Positions 47,915-59,725 of a DNA stretch of 64,000 nucleotides are shown here, piece by piece. Both the position numbers and the translations under genes were made by a program. The stretch is from NCBI RefSeq assembly GCF_027571405.1, contig NZ_CP092968.1, positions 3,308,001-3,372,000 on the forward strand, given 5' to 3'. How positions within the stretch are numbered: position 1 is the stretch's first letter; each line of letters starts with the position of its first letter. Below the pieces are notes generated by a model. It ran no database searches, was not told where the DNA came from, and worked only from the letters and a program-made list of their open reading frames with translations. This DNA comes from Methylocystis parvus OBBP. GTDB taxonomy: Bacteria > Pseudomonadota > Alphaproteobacteria > Rhizobiales > Beijerinckiaceae.

Positions 47915-49513
47915 ATGGCCGTCAGCGCCAACCGACTCGAAATTCTGCAGATCGCCGACGCCGTCGCGCGCGAAAAATCGATCGACCGCTCGATCGTCAT
48001 CGCCTCGATGGAGGACGCGCTGCAAAAGGCGGCCCGCTCGCGCTACGGTCAGGAGACCGAAGTGCGCGCCGAGATCAATCCCAAGACCGGGGAGGTGCGT
48101 TTCTCCCGCCTGCTGCTCGTCGTCGACAGGGTCGAGAACGAGGCGACGCAGATTTCCATCGAGGACGCCCGCAAGCGCAATCCCGCGGCGCAGGCCGGCG
48201 ACTGGATTTCCGAGACGTTGCCGCCCTTCGATTTCGGCCGCATCGCGGCCCAGTCGGCCAAGCAGATCATCGTGCAGAAGGTGCGCGAGGCCGAGCGCGA
48301 CCGCCAATATGACGAGTTCAAGGACCGCATCGGCGAGATCGTGAACGGCGTCGTCAAGCGCGTCGAATATGGCAATGTCATCATCGATCTGGCGCGCGGC
48401 GAAGGCGTCATCCGCCGCGACGAGATGATCCCGCGCGAAATGTTCCGCCCGGGCGACCGCGCCCGCGCCTATGTCTATGACGTGCGCCGCGAGCAGCGCG
48501 GGCCGCAGATCTTCCTGTCGCGCACCCATCCGCAATTCATGGCGAAGCTCTTCAAGCAGGAAGTGCCGGAAATCTACGACGGCGTGATTGAGGTGAAGTC
48601 GGTCGCGCGCGATCCGGGCTCGCGCGCCAAGATCGCCGTCGTGTCGCGCGACTCGTCGATCGATCCGGTCGGCGCCTGCGTCGGCATGCGCGGCTCGCGC
48701 GTTCAGGCGGTCGTGCAGGAATTGCAGGGCGAGCGCATCGACATCATTCCCTGGTCGGCGGACGCCGCGACCTTCATCGTCAACGCGCTGCAGCCGGCGG
48801 AAGTCGTCAAGGTGGTGCTCGACGAAGACAGCTCGCGCATCGAAGTCGTCGTGCCCGACGACCAGCTCTCTCTCGCGATCGGCCGCCGCGGCCAGAATGT
48901 CCGTCTCGCGTCGCAGCTCACCGGCTGGGACATCGACATTCTGACCGAGGCGGAAGAGTCCGAGCGCCGCCAGAGGGAATTCGAGGAGCGCACCAGGGGC
49001 TTCATGTCGGCGATCGACGTCGACGAAGTCGTCGGCCGCCTGCTCGCCTCCGAAGGGTTCCGCTCTGTCGAAGAACTCGCTTACGTCGAACTACCGGAGC
49101 TTGCGACGATCGAGGGCTTCGACGAGGAGACCGCGAACGAAATCCAGACGCGCGCACGCAATTACCTCGATCGCCTCGAGGCCGAGAATGAGGCCCGCCG
49201 CGTTGAGCTGGGCGTCGCCGACGAGCTGCGCGAGATCGACGGCATGACCACCGCCATGATGGTCAAGCTCGGCGAGAACGACGTGAAGACGATGGAGGAC
49301 TTCGCCGGCTGCGTGCCCGACGATCTCGTCGGCTGGACCGAAAAGAAGGACGGCGAGACGACCAAGCACGAAGGCTTCCTCGAGGGCGTCGACCTCTCCC
49401 GCGAGGAGGCGGAGGCGATGATCATGGCCGCGCGCGTGCGCGCAGGCTGGATCGAGGAGCAGACAGCCGAACCGGCGGAAGAAGAAGCGCCGGCGGAGGG
49501 CGAACAGGGATAG
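47915..49513 (+). CDS. nusA: Transcription elongation/termination factor NusA
   Basis: A 532-residue NusA with RNA polymerase-binding N-terminal domain, S1 domain (about 135-200, IGEIVNGVVKRVEYGNVIIDLARGEGVI), and two KH domains (VGACVGMRGSRVQAVVQEL and LSLAIGRRGQNVRLASQLTGW). A C-terminal pair of helix-hairpin-helix repeats follows (about 370-500), then an acidic end. Length and layout match alphaproteobacterial NusA. It starts four bases after rimP and ends overlapping ylxR by one base. Confidence 0.97.
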   Translation: MAVSANRLEILQIADAVAREKSIDRSIVIASMEDALQKAARSRYGQETEVRAEINPKTGEVRFSRLLLVVDRVENEATQISIEDARKRNPAAQAGDWISETLPPFDFGRIAAQSAKQIIVQKVREAERDRQYDEFKDRIGEIVNGVVKRVEYGNVIIDLARGEGVIRRDEMIPREMFRPGDRARAYVYDVRREQRGPQIFLSRTHPQFMAKLFKQEVPEIYDGVIEVKSVARDPGSRAKIAVVSRDSSIDPVGACVGMRGSRVQAVVQELQGERIDIIPWSADAATFIVNALQPAEVVKVVLDEDSSRIEVVVPDDQLSLAIGRRGQNVRLASQLTGWDIDILTEAEESERRQREFEERTRGFMSAIDVDEVVGRLLASEGFRSVEELAYVELPELATIEGFDEETANEIQTRARNYLDRLEAENEARRVELGVADELREIDGMTTAMMVKLGENDVKTMEDFAGCVPDDLVGWTEKKDGETTKHEGFLEGVDLSREEAEAMIMAARVRAGWIEEQTAEPAEEEAPAEGEQG

Positions 49514-50254
49514 TGGCGGCTTTGGCGAGCAAAGAACGCGAGTCCGAGCGGACCTGCATCGTCACGCGGCGGCGCGAGCCGCCCGAGGCGATGATCCGCT
49601 TCGTGCGCGGACCCGACGGGGTCATCGCGCCGGATATTCGCGCGCGCCTGCCGGGCCGCGGCGTCTGGGTCGGCGCCCGCGCCGAACTGGTGGCCGAGGC
49701 CGCGAAAAAGCGGATTTTCGCAAAGAGCCTCAAGGAGCAGGTCGAAGCGCCGGCGCAACTTGCGCAGGACGTCGACCGGCTGCTCGAGGCCGATTGCCTG
49801 CAAATGCTGGCGCTGGCGAATAAAGCCGGCGCGGTGACTGCGGGTTTCAACAAGGTCGCCGACCAGCTCGCGAAAAGCGCGGCGGCCATCCTGATCGAGG
49901 CCGCCGACGGCGGCGCGGACGGCAAGCGCAAGCTGCGTCAAAGCGCCCGGAGAGCCGACGCGGGAAACAGGCAGGAAAACGATGGCGTTCCCCCGATCGT
50001 CGGACTATTTACGTCAAGCCAATTGGATTTGGCTTTAGGTCGCACAAATGTGATACATGCTGCGCTCGCCTCTGGCGGGGCGGGGATGAGTTTTCTTTCG
50101 CGCTGCCGCCGGTTGGCGGCTTATCGGGGCGTGACGCTGGACGGCGCGCCCCTTGCGGCGCAGATGATGCGGGACGAAGAGCCGGACGCTGGCGAGCGGC
50201 CGGAAGAGACTGTGAATGCAATTGGGTCGGAAGCGGCCGAGGATCGGAAGCTGG

Positions 50255-50262
<8 letters not shown>
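49513..50262 (+). CDS. RNA-binding protein YlxR (DUF448) fused to an L7Ae-like region
   Basis: A 249-residue protein with an N-terminal YlxR/DUF448 domain ([31 protein letters not shown]) and a C-terminal region with L7Ae/L30e-like helices ([20 protein letters not shown] and further). The form with both parts is usual between nusA and infB in Alphaproteobacteria. The GTG start overlaps the nusA stop (TAGTG). The last eight bases overlap infB. It likely acts on nucleoid or ribosome-associated RNA. Confidence 0.88.
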
Positions 50263-52900
<2,638 letters not shown>

Positions 52901-52929
52901 AGGCGGCGGCTTGTCGTGGGAGGAACGCC

Positions 52930-53337
52930 ATGAGCGCGACGAGAGAGCAGCGGTTCGAGCTTGCGGTCAGAAAGATCGTGCAGGGAGCGACTGAACTCGA
53001 TCAATGCCTCGCGGCGCAACGGGGTTCTCGCGACGTGGCGTTGGCAAGAACTGTCCTGGCCGCTGAGAGATTGCTCCGTGAAGCGGGCGACGAGCTTGAC
53101 GCGAATGCGCGTCTCGATGCGGCGCAGGAGGCGTTAGAGCAATATTGCCAGAACTCCCCCGGCCCGGCGGTCGATTTCATGCTGGCTTCCCTGGAGCGGT
53201 CGGCCGGGACGATGTCGGAGATCGTCGACGAGACGCGGCGCGATCTCGTCGAGATGGAGGTTCGTAGAAAGCAGATTGATCGCACGCAGGCGCAGACGCG
53301 AGAAGTTCTCGAGCATCTGCTCGCGGAGACGCATTGA
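52930..53337 (+). CDS. Unknown helical protein X inserted between infB and rbfA
   Basis: A 135-residue, almost fully helical soluble protein (DVALARTVLAAERLLREAGDEL, ERSAGTMSEIVDETRRDLVEMEVRRKQIDRTQAQTREVLEHLLAETH). It follows infB by 30 bases with GGGAGGAACGCC before its ATG, so translation is well supported. Its stop overlaps the next start by one base. It uses somewhat less G+C-rich wobble codons than infB. Orthologous operons that I know run from infB directly to rbfA. No family recognised. Confidence 0.8.
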   Translation: MSATREQRFELAVRKIVQGATELDQCLAAQRGSRDVALARTVLAAERLLREAGDELDANARLDAAQEALEQYCQNSPGPAVDFMLASLERSAGTMSEIVDETRRDLVEMEVRRKQIDRTQAQTREVLEHLLAETH

Positions 53338-53678
53338 TGGGCGAAGGCGGGGAGGCGGAAAGGCCGCCGACGTCGCGAGATAGCGATGTCGGCGAGTGGA
53401 AGCTTTCCTGGAGACGCTTCCTCGAATTCGGGAAGAACATTCTCGAGCTTGAGCGCCTTGTGTCGTCGTTGAAGGCCGAAAACAGGGAGCTGCGGCGAGA
53501 GCTGCGCGACGTTCAACGGCAGCTCGACGAATTGAGCGGCGAAGTGAAAGGAATATCGAGGTTCGTCAGTAACGCGATGGACGACAGGATCGACGCGAAG
53601 GTCGAAAAGGCCGAAGTCCGCGCGTTTGAAAGACTCCTCGCCATGATGCGCGGGTCGTCATCCCGCGAAATCGAGTAA
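53337..53678 (+). CDS. Unknown coiled-coil protein Y between infB and rbfA
   Basis: A 113-residue protein with one strong coiled coil (about 35-75, [37 protein letters not shown]) and a charged tail. It starts in the TGATG overlap with gene X, so the two are translationally coupled, and ends 12 bases before rbfA. Its coupling to ribosome-assembly genes suggests a partner for the ribosome, membrane or cytoskeleton, but nothing in the sequence says which. Codon use resembles gene X. Confidence 0.78.
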   Translation: MGEGGEAERPPTSRDSDVGEWKLSWRRFLEFGKNILELERLVSSLKAENRELRRELRDVQRQLDELSGEVKGISRFVSNAMDDRIDAKVEKAEVRAFERLLAMMRGSSSREIE

Positions 53679-53689
53679 TCTTAGGAAAA

Positions 53690-54109
53690 ATGTCCCGATC
53701 CCACCATTCCGCCGGCGCTGCGCCGTCGCAACGCATGCTGCGCGTCGCCGAACTCGTGCGGCACGCCATCGCGCAGATGCTGTCGCGCGGCGACATCAGC
53801 GATCCTGTGCTGGAAAAGCACGTCGTCACCGTCTCGCGCGTGAAGATGAGCCCCGACCTCAAGCTCGCGACCGTCTATGTCATGCCGCTCGGCGGCAAGG
53901 ACGAGCAGGAAGTCATCGGCGCGCTCGACCGGCACAAGAAATTTCTGCGCGGCGAGATCGCGCATGACGTGAATCTCAAATTCGCGCCGGAAATCCGTTT
54001 CCGCATCGACGACAGTTTCGACAATGTGTCGCGTATCGACGCCATCCTGAATTCCGAGCGCGTGAAGCGCGATCTGGAAGCGTCGGACGAAGACAAAGAC
54101 AACGTCTGA
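53690..54109 (+). CDS. rbfA: Ribosome-binding factor A
   Basis: RbfA helps mature the 30S subunit and 16S rRNA. The 139-residue protein has [46 protein letters not shown], and the KH-like end [32 protein letters not shown] precedes the ATG. It lies between gene Y and truB in one transcription direction, five bases before truB. Confidence 0.96.
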   Translation: MSRSHHSAGAAPSQRMLRVAELVRHAIAQMLSRGDISDPVLEKHVVTVSRVKMSPDLKLATVYVMPLGGKDEQEVIGALDRHKKFLRGEIAHDVNLKFAPEIRFRIDDSFDNVSRIDAILNSERVKRDLEASDEDKDNV

Positions 54110-54114
54110 GAATT

Positions 54115-55017
54115 ATGAGCCAGAGAAGATCCAATCGCGCCGTCGTCGACGGCTGGGTGGTGCTCGACAAGCCGGTGGGGCTGACCTCCACGCAGGCCGT
54201 CTCGCGCCTGAAACGCATCTACAATGCGCAGAAGGCCGGCCATGCCGGCACGCTCGATCCGCTGGCGTCGGGCATTCTTCCGGTCGCCTTCGGCGAAGCG
54301 ACCAAGACCGTGCCCTTCGTGCAGGACGGCGAGAAGGCCTATCGCTTCACCGTCAAATGGGGCGCGGAGAGCAACACCGACGATTCCGATGGCGAGATCA
54401 CGCGCAGGAGCGACAAGCGGCCCGAGCGCGCCGAGATCGAACGGCTGACGCCGCAGTTCATCGGCGACATTCTGCAGACGCCGCCGCAATTCTCCGCGAT
54501 CAAGATCAGCGGCCAGCGCGCCTATGACCTTGCGCGCGAGGGCGAGACGGTGGAGCTGAAGGCGCGCGCCGTCACAATCCATTCGCTGACGATCGAAGCC
54601 TGTTCGCCGGAAGAGACCGTTTTCTACATGGCGTGCGGCAAGGGCGCCTATGTGCGCGCCATCGCCCGCGACCTCGGGCGCCTCATGGGCTGTTACGGCC
54701 ATGTCACCGCGTTGCGCCGCACGCGTGTCGGCCCCTTCGTCGAGGACGATTCCTACACGCTCGACGAGATCGAAAATCAGAAAATGGCCGGCGAGGCTTT
54801 GCTCTCGGTCGAGGCGGGCCTCACCGAGCTTCCTTGCGTCGTGGTCGATCGCGATACGGCGGCGCGGCTGCGTCGCGGCGGCTCCGTGATCCTGCGCGGC
54901 CGCGACGCGCCGGCGGAAGGCGTGGTCTATGCGGCCTGCGGCGGCGTGCCGGTCGCTTTCGGCGAAGTGGTGGAAGGCGCGCTGGAGCCGTCGCGCGTGT
55001 TCAACCTGCCGTTCTGA
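54115..55017 (+). CDS. truB: tRNA pseudouridine-55 synthase
   Basis: TruB makes pseudouridine 55 in the T-arm of tRNA. The 300-residue protein has the catalytic aspartate motif GHAGTLDPLASGILP, the conserved GWVVLDKPVGLTST opening, and LLQTPPQFSAIKI-type motifs (ILQTPPQFSAIKISGQRAYDLAREG). The C-terminal PUA-like region (LTELPCVVVDRDTAARLRRG) is normal. It starts five bases after rbfA. The stop directly abuts a toxin remnant on the other strand. Confidence 0.96.
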   Translation: MSQRRSNRAVVDGWVVLDKPVGLTSTQAVSRLKRIYNAQKAGHAGTLDPLASGILPVAFGEATKTVPFVQDGEKAYRFTVKWGAESNTDDSDGEITRRSDKRPERAEIERLTPQFIGDILQTPPQFSAIKISGQRAYDLAREGETVELKARAVTIHSLTIEACSPEETVFYMACGKGAYVRAIARDLGRLMGCYGHVTALRRTRVGPFVEDDSYTLDEIENQKMAGEALLSVEAGLTELPCVVVDRDTAARLRRGGSVILRGRDAPAEGVVYAACGGVPVAFGEVVEGALEPSRVFNLPF

Positions 55018-55164
55018 TCAGTCCGAACCAATAATGTCGACCCCCTCGGCGCGCGCAGCGTTCTCGAGGGCGGAGTCGAGCGTCGTAAGCGGTAAGCGCT
55101 GTCGAACCGCCAGTTCGAGATAGGAAGCGTCATAGACGGCGAGCTTATGCTTGATGGGTGTGCG
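55018..55164 (-). pseudogene. Remnant of a VapC-type PIN toxin
   Basis: Read on the minus strand, this stretch encodes a C-terminal PIN fragment (AVYDASYLELAVRQRLPLTT and LDSALENAARAEGVDIIGSD, then stop). It has the invariant helix and strand with the aspartate of TTLD. The frame is closed by a stop at 55165-55167, and no start or N-terminal half is present. The stop lies directly beside the truB stop. Confidence 0.78.
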
Positions 55165-55219
55165 TTAACGATCCCTGCGCGATGATAACGATCATCCCCG
55201 ACGATTCGCGCACCCTCTC

Positions 55220-56020
55220 ATGACCCGACCGCCCAAAATCCTCGTCTTCGATTCCGGCCTCGGCGGTCTCACGGTCTTTTCCGAGATCATCAAGCTGCGG
55301 CCGGGCGCCGATTACGTCTATTGCGCCGACGACGCCGGTTTTCCCTATGGCAATTGGAAGGAGCCCGACCTCGTGACCCGCGTCATGCAGGTGATGGCGG
55401 AGCTCATCGCCGAACATGCGCCGGACATGGTGGTCATCGCCTGCAATACGGCCTCGACGATCGTGCTGCCCTATCTGCGCGTGCATTGGCCGCAGACGCC
55501 GTTCGTCGGGACGGTGCCGGCCATCAAGCCCGCGGCGGAGCGTTCCCGTTCGCGCCTCATCTCCGTGCTCGGTACGCCGGGGACGGTGAAACGCGACTAC
55601 ACGCAGAACCTCATTGCGCAATTCGCCGCCCATTGCCGCGTCACGCTTGTCGGCTCGGCCAATCTGGCGAAGCTCGCCGAAGCGCAGATGCACGGACAGG
55701 GCGTCCGCGACGCAGACATCACGGCTGAGATTGCGCCCTGTTTCGTCGAGGAGAATGGCGCACGCACCGACGCGATCGCGCTCGCCTGCACGCATTATCC
55801 GTTGCTCGTGGAGGATTTCCGGCGCCTTGCGCCCTGGCCCGTCGACTGGATCGATCCGGCGCCCGCAATTGCGCGCCGCGCCGACTCTTTACTGCGCGAT
55901 AAGGGCGTCGAGGAAAGCTTTGCGAAAAAGGGCCAGGCGCGCGCGGTATTCACGAGCGGCGCGAAACCTGATCCCCAATTGCGCGCCACGCTCGCCCGCT
56001 ACGGCCTCGTCGCGGGCTGA
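55220..56020 (+). CDS. murI: Glutamate racemase
   Basis: MurI makes D-glutamate for peptidoglycan. The 266-residue protein carries LVFDSGLGGLTVFSEI, the proton-transfer cysteine in ACNTAST and the second one in LACTHYPLLVEDF, and the ENGARTD region. Length is normal. It reads away from the toxin remnant and converges on the di-haem peroxidase. A ribosome binding site is not obvious. Confidence 0.95.
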   Translation: MTRPPKILVFDSGLGGLTVFSEIIKLRPGADYVYCADDAGFPYGNWKEPDLVTRVMQVMAELIAEHAPDMVVIACNTASTIVLPYLRVHWPQTPFVGTVPAIKPAAERSRSRLISVLGTPGTVKRDYTQNLIAQFAAHCRVTLVGSANLAKLAEAQMHGQGVRDADITAEIAPCFVEENGARTDAIALACTHYPLLVEDFRRLAPWPVDWIDPAPAIARRADSLLRDKGVEESFAKKGQARAVFTSGAKPDPQLRATLARYGLVAG

Positions 56021-56086
56021 CGGGGAGAGCCGCGAGGAAAACGCGATCTGCGAAACCCCGAGCAGGCTCTGGCGAGACGGCGGGCG

Positions 56087-57328
56087 TCACCGCGCGGCGC
56101 GATCCGTCAGCGTCTCGAGAAACGCCGTGATGGCGTCGATCTCCTGTTCCGAAAGACGCGGCTTCTCGCCCGCCTTGCGGTCATAGGGAACCTCTTGCGT
56201 GTTGACGTTCTCGCGATATTCAGCGGGCAGATCGTCGAACTTCTCGGCCTTTCCCTGCGCGCCCTTCTGATACCAGCGCGCGGGATCCGTGTCGCGCGTC
56301 GCGTAGAAGGCGACGACGTCCCGCAGCTTCGTGAAGACGCCATTGTGCAGATAGGGGCCCGTCACCGCGACATTGCGCAGTGTCGGGACCTTGAACGCCC
56401 CGCAGACGCTGTTGATGTCGAAGCCGCCGGGCGCGAACTTGTCCAGGCCGCCGCGTTTGCACAGGCCAAGATCGGGCGCGTCGGCCGTCGCCGCGATGGC
56501 GGCGTTCTTCGGCGCCCCGAGCGCGTCATATGTGAAATCGGTGAAGAGCCAGTCCTGCGGATCGTGCGACTCTTTCTCGCCGGCATGGCAGGCGAGACAA
56601 TTGCCCTTCTTCGGGTCCTTGAAAAGCTCGAAGCCCTTCTGCTCGACGGCGGTGAGCCTGACCTTGCCGCGAAGATAATCGTCGAATTTCGACGCGAAGG
56701 GATGGAAGCGCGCGCTCGACTCGAAGGCGACGACGGCCTGCGCCATTTTCTCGAAGGCCTTGTCGGGATCGTCGAAAATCTTCTCGCCGTAAACGTCTTT
56801 GGCGAGCGCGGAATATGCGCCGTCGCGGATCGCCTCGACGGCGAAGCGCTTGGAGGGGGCGTTCATCTCGAGCGGATCGAGAAGCGGCCCCTCGAACTGC
56901 GCGAGAAGATCGCTCGCGCGCCCGTCCAGAAACTGCCCGCCCGCGGGAATTTTCTCGACCTTGCCCGTCTCCTCGTCCTTGTCGTCGATAAAGCCGAAAG
57001 GCGGGGCGAAGGACGCATACATGATGGAGGGCGTATTCCGCTTGCCGAGCGACTCCGGCTTCGAGCCGCGCGCCACGGCGGGAACGGGCGAGCCGTTCGC
57101 GCCCTGAAAGGCGGTCGCCGCGTCGTGACAGGAGGCGCAGGAAACGCCGGCCGGGCGCGAGAGGTTTTTGTCCTCGAAAATATGCTTTCCCAGCCGCTCG
57201 AGCGGCGTCAGTCCAGACTCTCCGGCGGGGGCCGGCGTTGCGCCTTCGAGCCCCATTGCCGGAAAGGAAAAGGCCGCGCATAGCGAAAGCGCCAGCGCGC
57301 CGCGTAGAACGAGGTGTCGAGGAAGCAT
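56087..57328 (-). CDS. Periplasmic di-haem cytochrome c peroxidase
   Basis: A 413-residue exported protein of the cytochrome c peroxidase/MauG family. The signal peptide (LRGALALSLCAAFSFPAMG) is followed by haem sites CASCH (Cys64, Cys67, His68) and CLACH (Cys244, Cys247, His248). It reduces H2O2 with electrons from c-type cytochromes or, in MauG-like relatives, makes long-range oxidations. The C-terminal phrase FKVPTLRNVAVTGPYLHNGVFTKLRDVVAFY is typical. The start at 57328 is preferred to a TTG at 57343. The ccm genes would mature it. Confidence 0.93.
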   Translation of the reverse strand: MLPRHLVLRGALALSLCAAFSFPAMGLEGATPAPAGESGLTPLERLGKHIFEDKNLSRPAGVSCASCHDAATAFQGANGSPVPAVARGSKPESLGKRNTPSIMYASFAPPFGFIDDKDEETGKVEKIPAGGQFLDGRASDLLAQFEGPLLDPLEMNAPSKRFAVEAIRDGAYSALAKDVYGEKIFDDPDKAFEKMAQAVVAFESSARFHPFASKFDDYLRGKVRLTAVEQKGFELFKDPKKGNCLACHAGEKESHDPQDWLFTDFTYDALGAPKNAAIAATADAPDLGLCKRGGLDKFAPGGFDINSVCGAFKVPTLRNVAVTGPYLHNGVFTKLRDVVAFYATRDTDPARWYQKGAQGKAEKFDDLPAEYRENVNTQEVPYDRKAGEKPRLSEQEIDAITAFLETLTDRAAR

Positions 57329-57507
57329 AGCCGCTCGCTTCAATAAAAAACGCGATCGACTCTAGAAAGCCTGCCGGCGCCGCGTCAATTTGGATAGCTT
57401 GGATTCGTTCCAGGAAGCCTGCGCTTCGTCGTCGCGGGGCGGCGCGCCGGCGCATGGCGCCCTGACGCAAATTATTCGAAGAAGGCGCGCGGCCGAAGGA
57501 GGCTCTC

Positions 57508-57888
57508 ATGCAAAAAATAAGAGTGACGTCTTTGCACTTTGCTTTCGCCTTGGCGGCTTCTCCGGCCTTTGCCGATTGCGCCGATCTCGCGGCCGAGGAG
57601 GCCAAAGTCGCCGCGGCGAAGAACTGCGGGGAGGCGTATAAAATCTACGAGGCGTGCCTTTGGGGTTCGACCGCCGACGTGCAGCGCGGCGGGACCGTGC
57701 AGGAAATTTGCGAGAAAGGCTTCCTTTCGACGCTGAGCGCCGCACGGAAAAAGCGTTACGACCGCGAGATCGCGCGGTGCGAGAAAGAGTACCGAAACGA
57801 GGACGGCACGATGTATCGGTCGATGGAGGCCGTCTGCGCCGCAGGGACGGCGCGCGATTTCTGGAAGAAATTCGGCGAAAAGAGATAA
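57508..57888 (+). CDS. Small secreted cysteine-containing protein
   Basis: The 126-residue protein has a signal peptide (MQKIRVTSLHFAFALAASPAFA) and six cysteines in the mature part (DCADLA, NCGEAY, ACLWGS, ICEKG, RCEKEY, VCAAG), which suggests disulfide bonds. The rest is charged and helical. It has good spacing from an upstream GGAGG. It converges with csbD. No family recognised. Confidence 0.72.
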   Translation: MQKIRVTSLHFAFALAASPAFADCADLAAEEAKVAAAKNCGEAYKIYEACLWGSTADVQRGGTVQEICEKGFLSTLSAARKKRYDREIARCEKEYRNEDGTMYRSMEAVCAAGTARDFWKKFGEKR

Positions 57889-57935
57889 CGCCCAAAAGAA
57901 AGGGCGGCCGGGGCGACGACCGCCGGTTTAGCCGA

Positions 57936-58139
57936 TTACTGCAGGTTCTTCAGCCAGTCGTCGACATTGCGCTTCGCCTGGTCCTTGCCGATCCCGTATT
58001 TTTCCTGGATCTTGCCTTCGAACTGCTCGCGATTGCCTTCCAGGCGATCAATGTCGTCATCGGTCAGTTCGCCCCACTTTTCCTTGATCTTGCCCTTGAA
58101 CTGCTTCCAGTTCCCCTCGATCCGGTTCCAATCCATCAT
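57936..58139 (-). CDS. CsbD-family stress protein
   Basis: A 67-residue, highly charged protein with the family opening MDWNRIEGNWKQFKGKIKEKWGELT and the second repeat EQFEGKIQEKYGIGKDQAKRNVDDWLKNL. AAGGAGA lies at the proper distance for the start at 58139. The family is induced by general stress in many bacteria, with unknown biochemistry. Confidence 0.94.
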   Translation of the reverse strand: MMDWNRIEGNWKQFKGKIKEKWGELTDDDIDRLEGNREQFEGKIQEKYGIGKDQAKRNVDDWLKNLQ

Positions 58140-58386
58140 GATCATTCTCCTTGGAGGGATGAGCGCTCGAGGCGCTCGCGGCCGGCGGAGTGAGAACCCG
58201 CCCGATGCGCCCAAAACGCTGCGGTCGCCGGCTTGTTCCGGCGCAAGCGGGGCTTAATAGGCGAATAACCGCCACAATTTATTGGTTCTGATTCGGGCTC
58301 GCGCTCGCCGGAACGACTTTCGGCGGCGATTGGCCGCGACTATTCCCGCCGGTTTTCGGCGGTCCACGACACGCAAGTGGGCAGGC

Positions 58387-59592
58387 ATGACGACGCAAGC
58401 AGACGACAAGGAACTCATGGCGGCTTTCGCCGAGTTCAAGGAAATCCTGAAGCGCGACGCGGAGTCCCCGAATGGGTCGAAAGCGCCGGAAGTGACGCTC
58501 GAACCGACCTTCAGCGCCGCGACGGAGGCGGGGCCGGAGCCGGTTCAACCGCCGCCATTTCCGGCGCTCGAGGCCGGCCCGGGGGATTTCGCGCCGCCGC
58601 CGATCGCGCCGACGGCGGCCGACGACGCCGGCTGGGCGCCGAAGACGTCGTCGGAAGACGCGCTTTTCGCCGCCGACAAGCCGTCGGAAGGCGGACGCCG
58701 CAAGCTGATCTATCTTTCGGTCGTCATCATCGCCGCAGGTCTCGCCGGGCTCGGCTGGACGCTCGCGAAATGGCGCGCGCCCGCCGAGGACGCCCCTATC
58801 GCCGACATTGCGCCGGCCGGATCGGAAGACGCGGCCCCGGCCGATCAGGCGACGGCCGAGGAGCCCGCCGCCGAGGCCCCGAAGGGCGAAGCCGCTGCGT
58901 CGGCCGAAGGCGACCCCGCGGCGCAAAGCGCCGAATTGCCGCCGCCGGCCGCTGAGGCGCCGGCCGCGGAATCCGCGCCCGCCCCTCAATCCGCGGCGGC
59001 CGAGGCCGCCGTCCCGCTACCAGCCGTTCCCGTCGTCCCGGCCGCGCCTGTCCCAGCGGCCCCGAAGCCGGCCGCGCCTGCGCCTGCGCCCGCTGCCCCG
59101 GCGGCTCCGGCCGCGCGCGCGGCCGTGGCGCCCGTTGCGCCCGCCGCAGGGGCGGCCGTTGCGCCTATCCCGGCCACGCCGGCCGGCGCCGTCGCCAAAC
59201 TGACGCCGCCCGCCGCGCCGGCCGCGCCCCCGGCCAACCGTTTCATGGCGTCGCCGCCCGAGACCCCGGCCGCCGCCGCGCCCGCCAAGCTGGAAGCGGT
59301 CAAGCATGAGCCCGCAAAGCCCGAGCTCGTTAGTCCGGAGCCGAAGCCGGCCGCGCCCGCCAAGGTCGCGAAGCCGAAGCCCAAGCCGGCGCAGGCCGCC
59401 AAAAAGCCGAAGCCGCGCGCGCCCGACGCCGCGCCTGCGGCTGAGGCCGCCGCGACGCCGGAGCCCATGCCCGCCGCGCCGCCGCCGCCGCCCCCGCCTC
59501 AGAACGAAGGCGGCGCCTTCGGCTTCGTGAAGCGCACCGTGAATTCAGTGGGTTCGGCCATCGGCAATGTGGGCCGCAGCATCGTCCCTTAG
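58387..59592 (+). CDS. Proline/alanine-rich single-pass membrane protein
   Basis: A 401-residue protein with an acidic cytosolic N-terminus (about 1-98), one membrane helix (LIYLSVVIIAAGLAGLGWTL, about 103-122), and a very low-complexity proline/alanine-rich region to about residue 375. A lysine-rich patch and a small conserved-looking C-terminal piece (GFVKRTVNSVGSAIGNVGRSIV) follow. The architecture suggests a protein that spans the periplasm with a flexible arm. Function unknown. ATG at 58387 was chosen for its position after the open, non-homologous lead. Confidence 0.7.
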   Translation: MTTQADDKELMAAFAEFKEILKRDAESPNGSKAPEVTLEPTFSAATEAGPEPVQPPPFPALEAGPGDFAPPPIAPTAADDAGWAPKTSSEDALFAADKPSEGGRRKLIYLSVVIIAAGLAGLGWTLAKWRAPAEDAPIADIAPAGSEDAAPADQATAEEPAAEAPKGEAAASAEGDPAAQSAELPPPAAEAPAAESAPAPQSAAAEAAVPLPAVPVVPAAPVPAAPKPAAPAPAPAAPAAPAARAAVAPVAPAAGAAVAPIPATPAGAVAKLTPPAAPAAPPANRFMASPPETPAAAAPAKLEAVKHEPAKPELVSPEPKPAAPAKVAKPKPKPAQAAKKPKPRAPDAAPAAEAAATPEPMPAAPPPPPPPQNEGGAFGFVKRTVNSVGSAIGNVGRSIVP

Positions 59593-59725
59593 AGCGCGCC
59601 TGGACGTCCCGCTTATTGGAGGCGCGCAACCCGTCGGCGATTTGCCAAATCGGCCGCTCCGTCGCAAGCTCATGCGTCGGGGCGGTTTTCCCGCTCCAAT
59701 GTTGTAGGTTCGGGAGAAAATCCGG

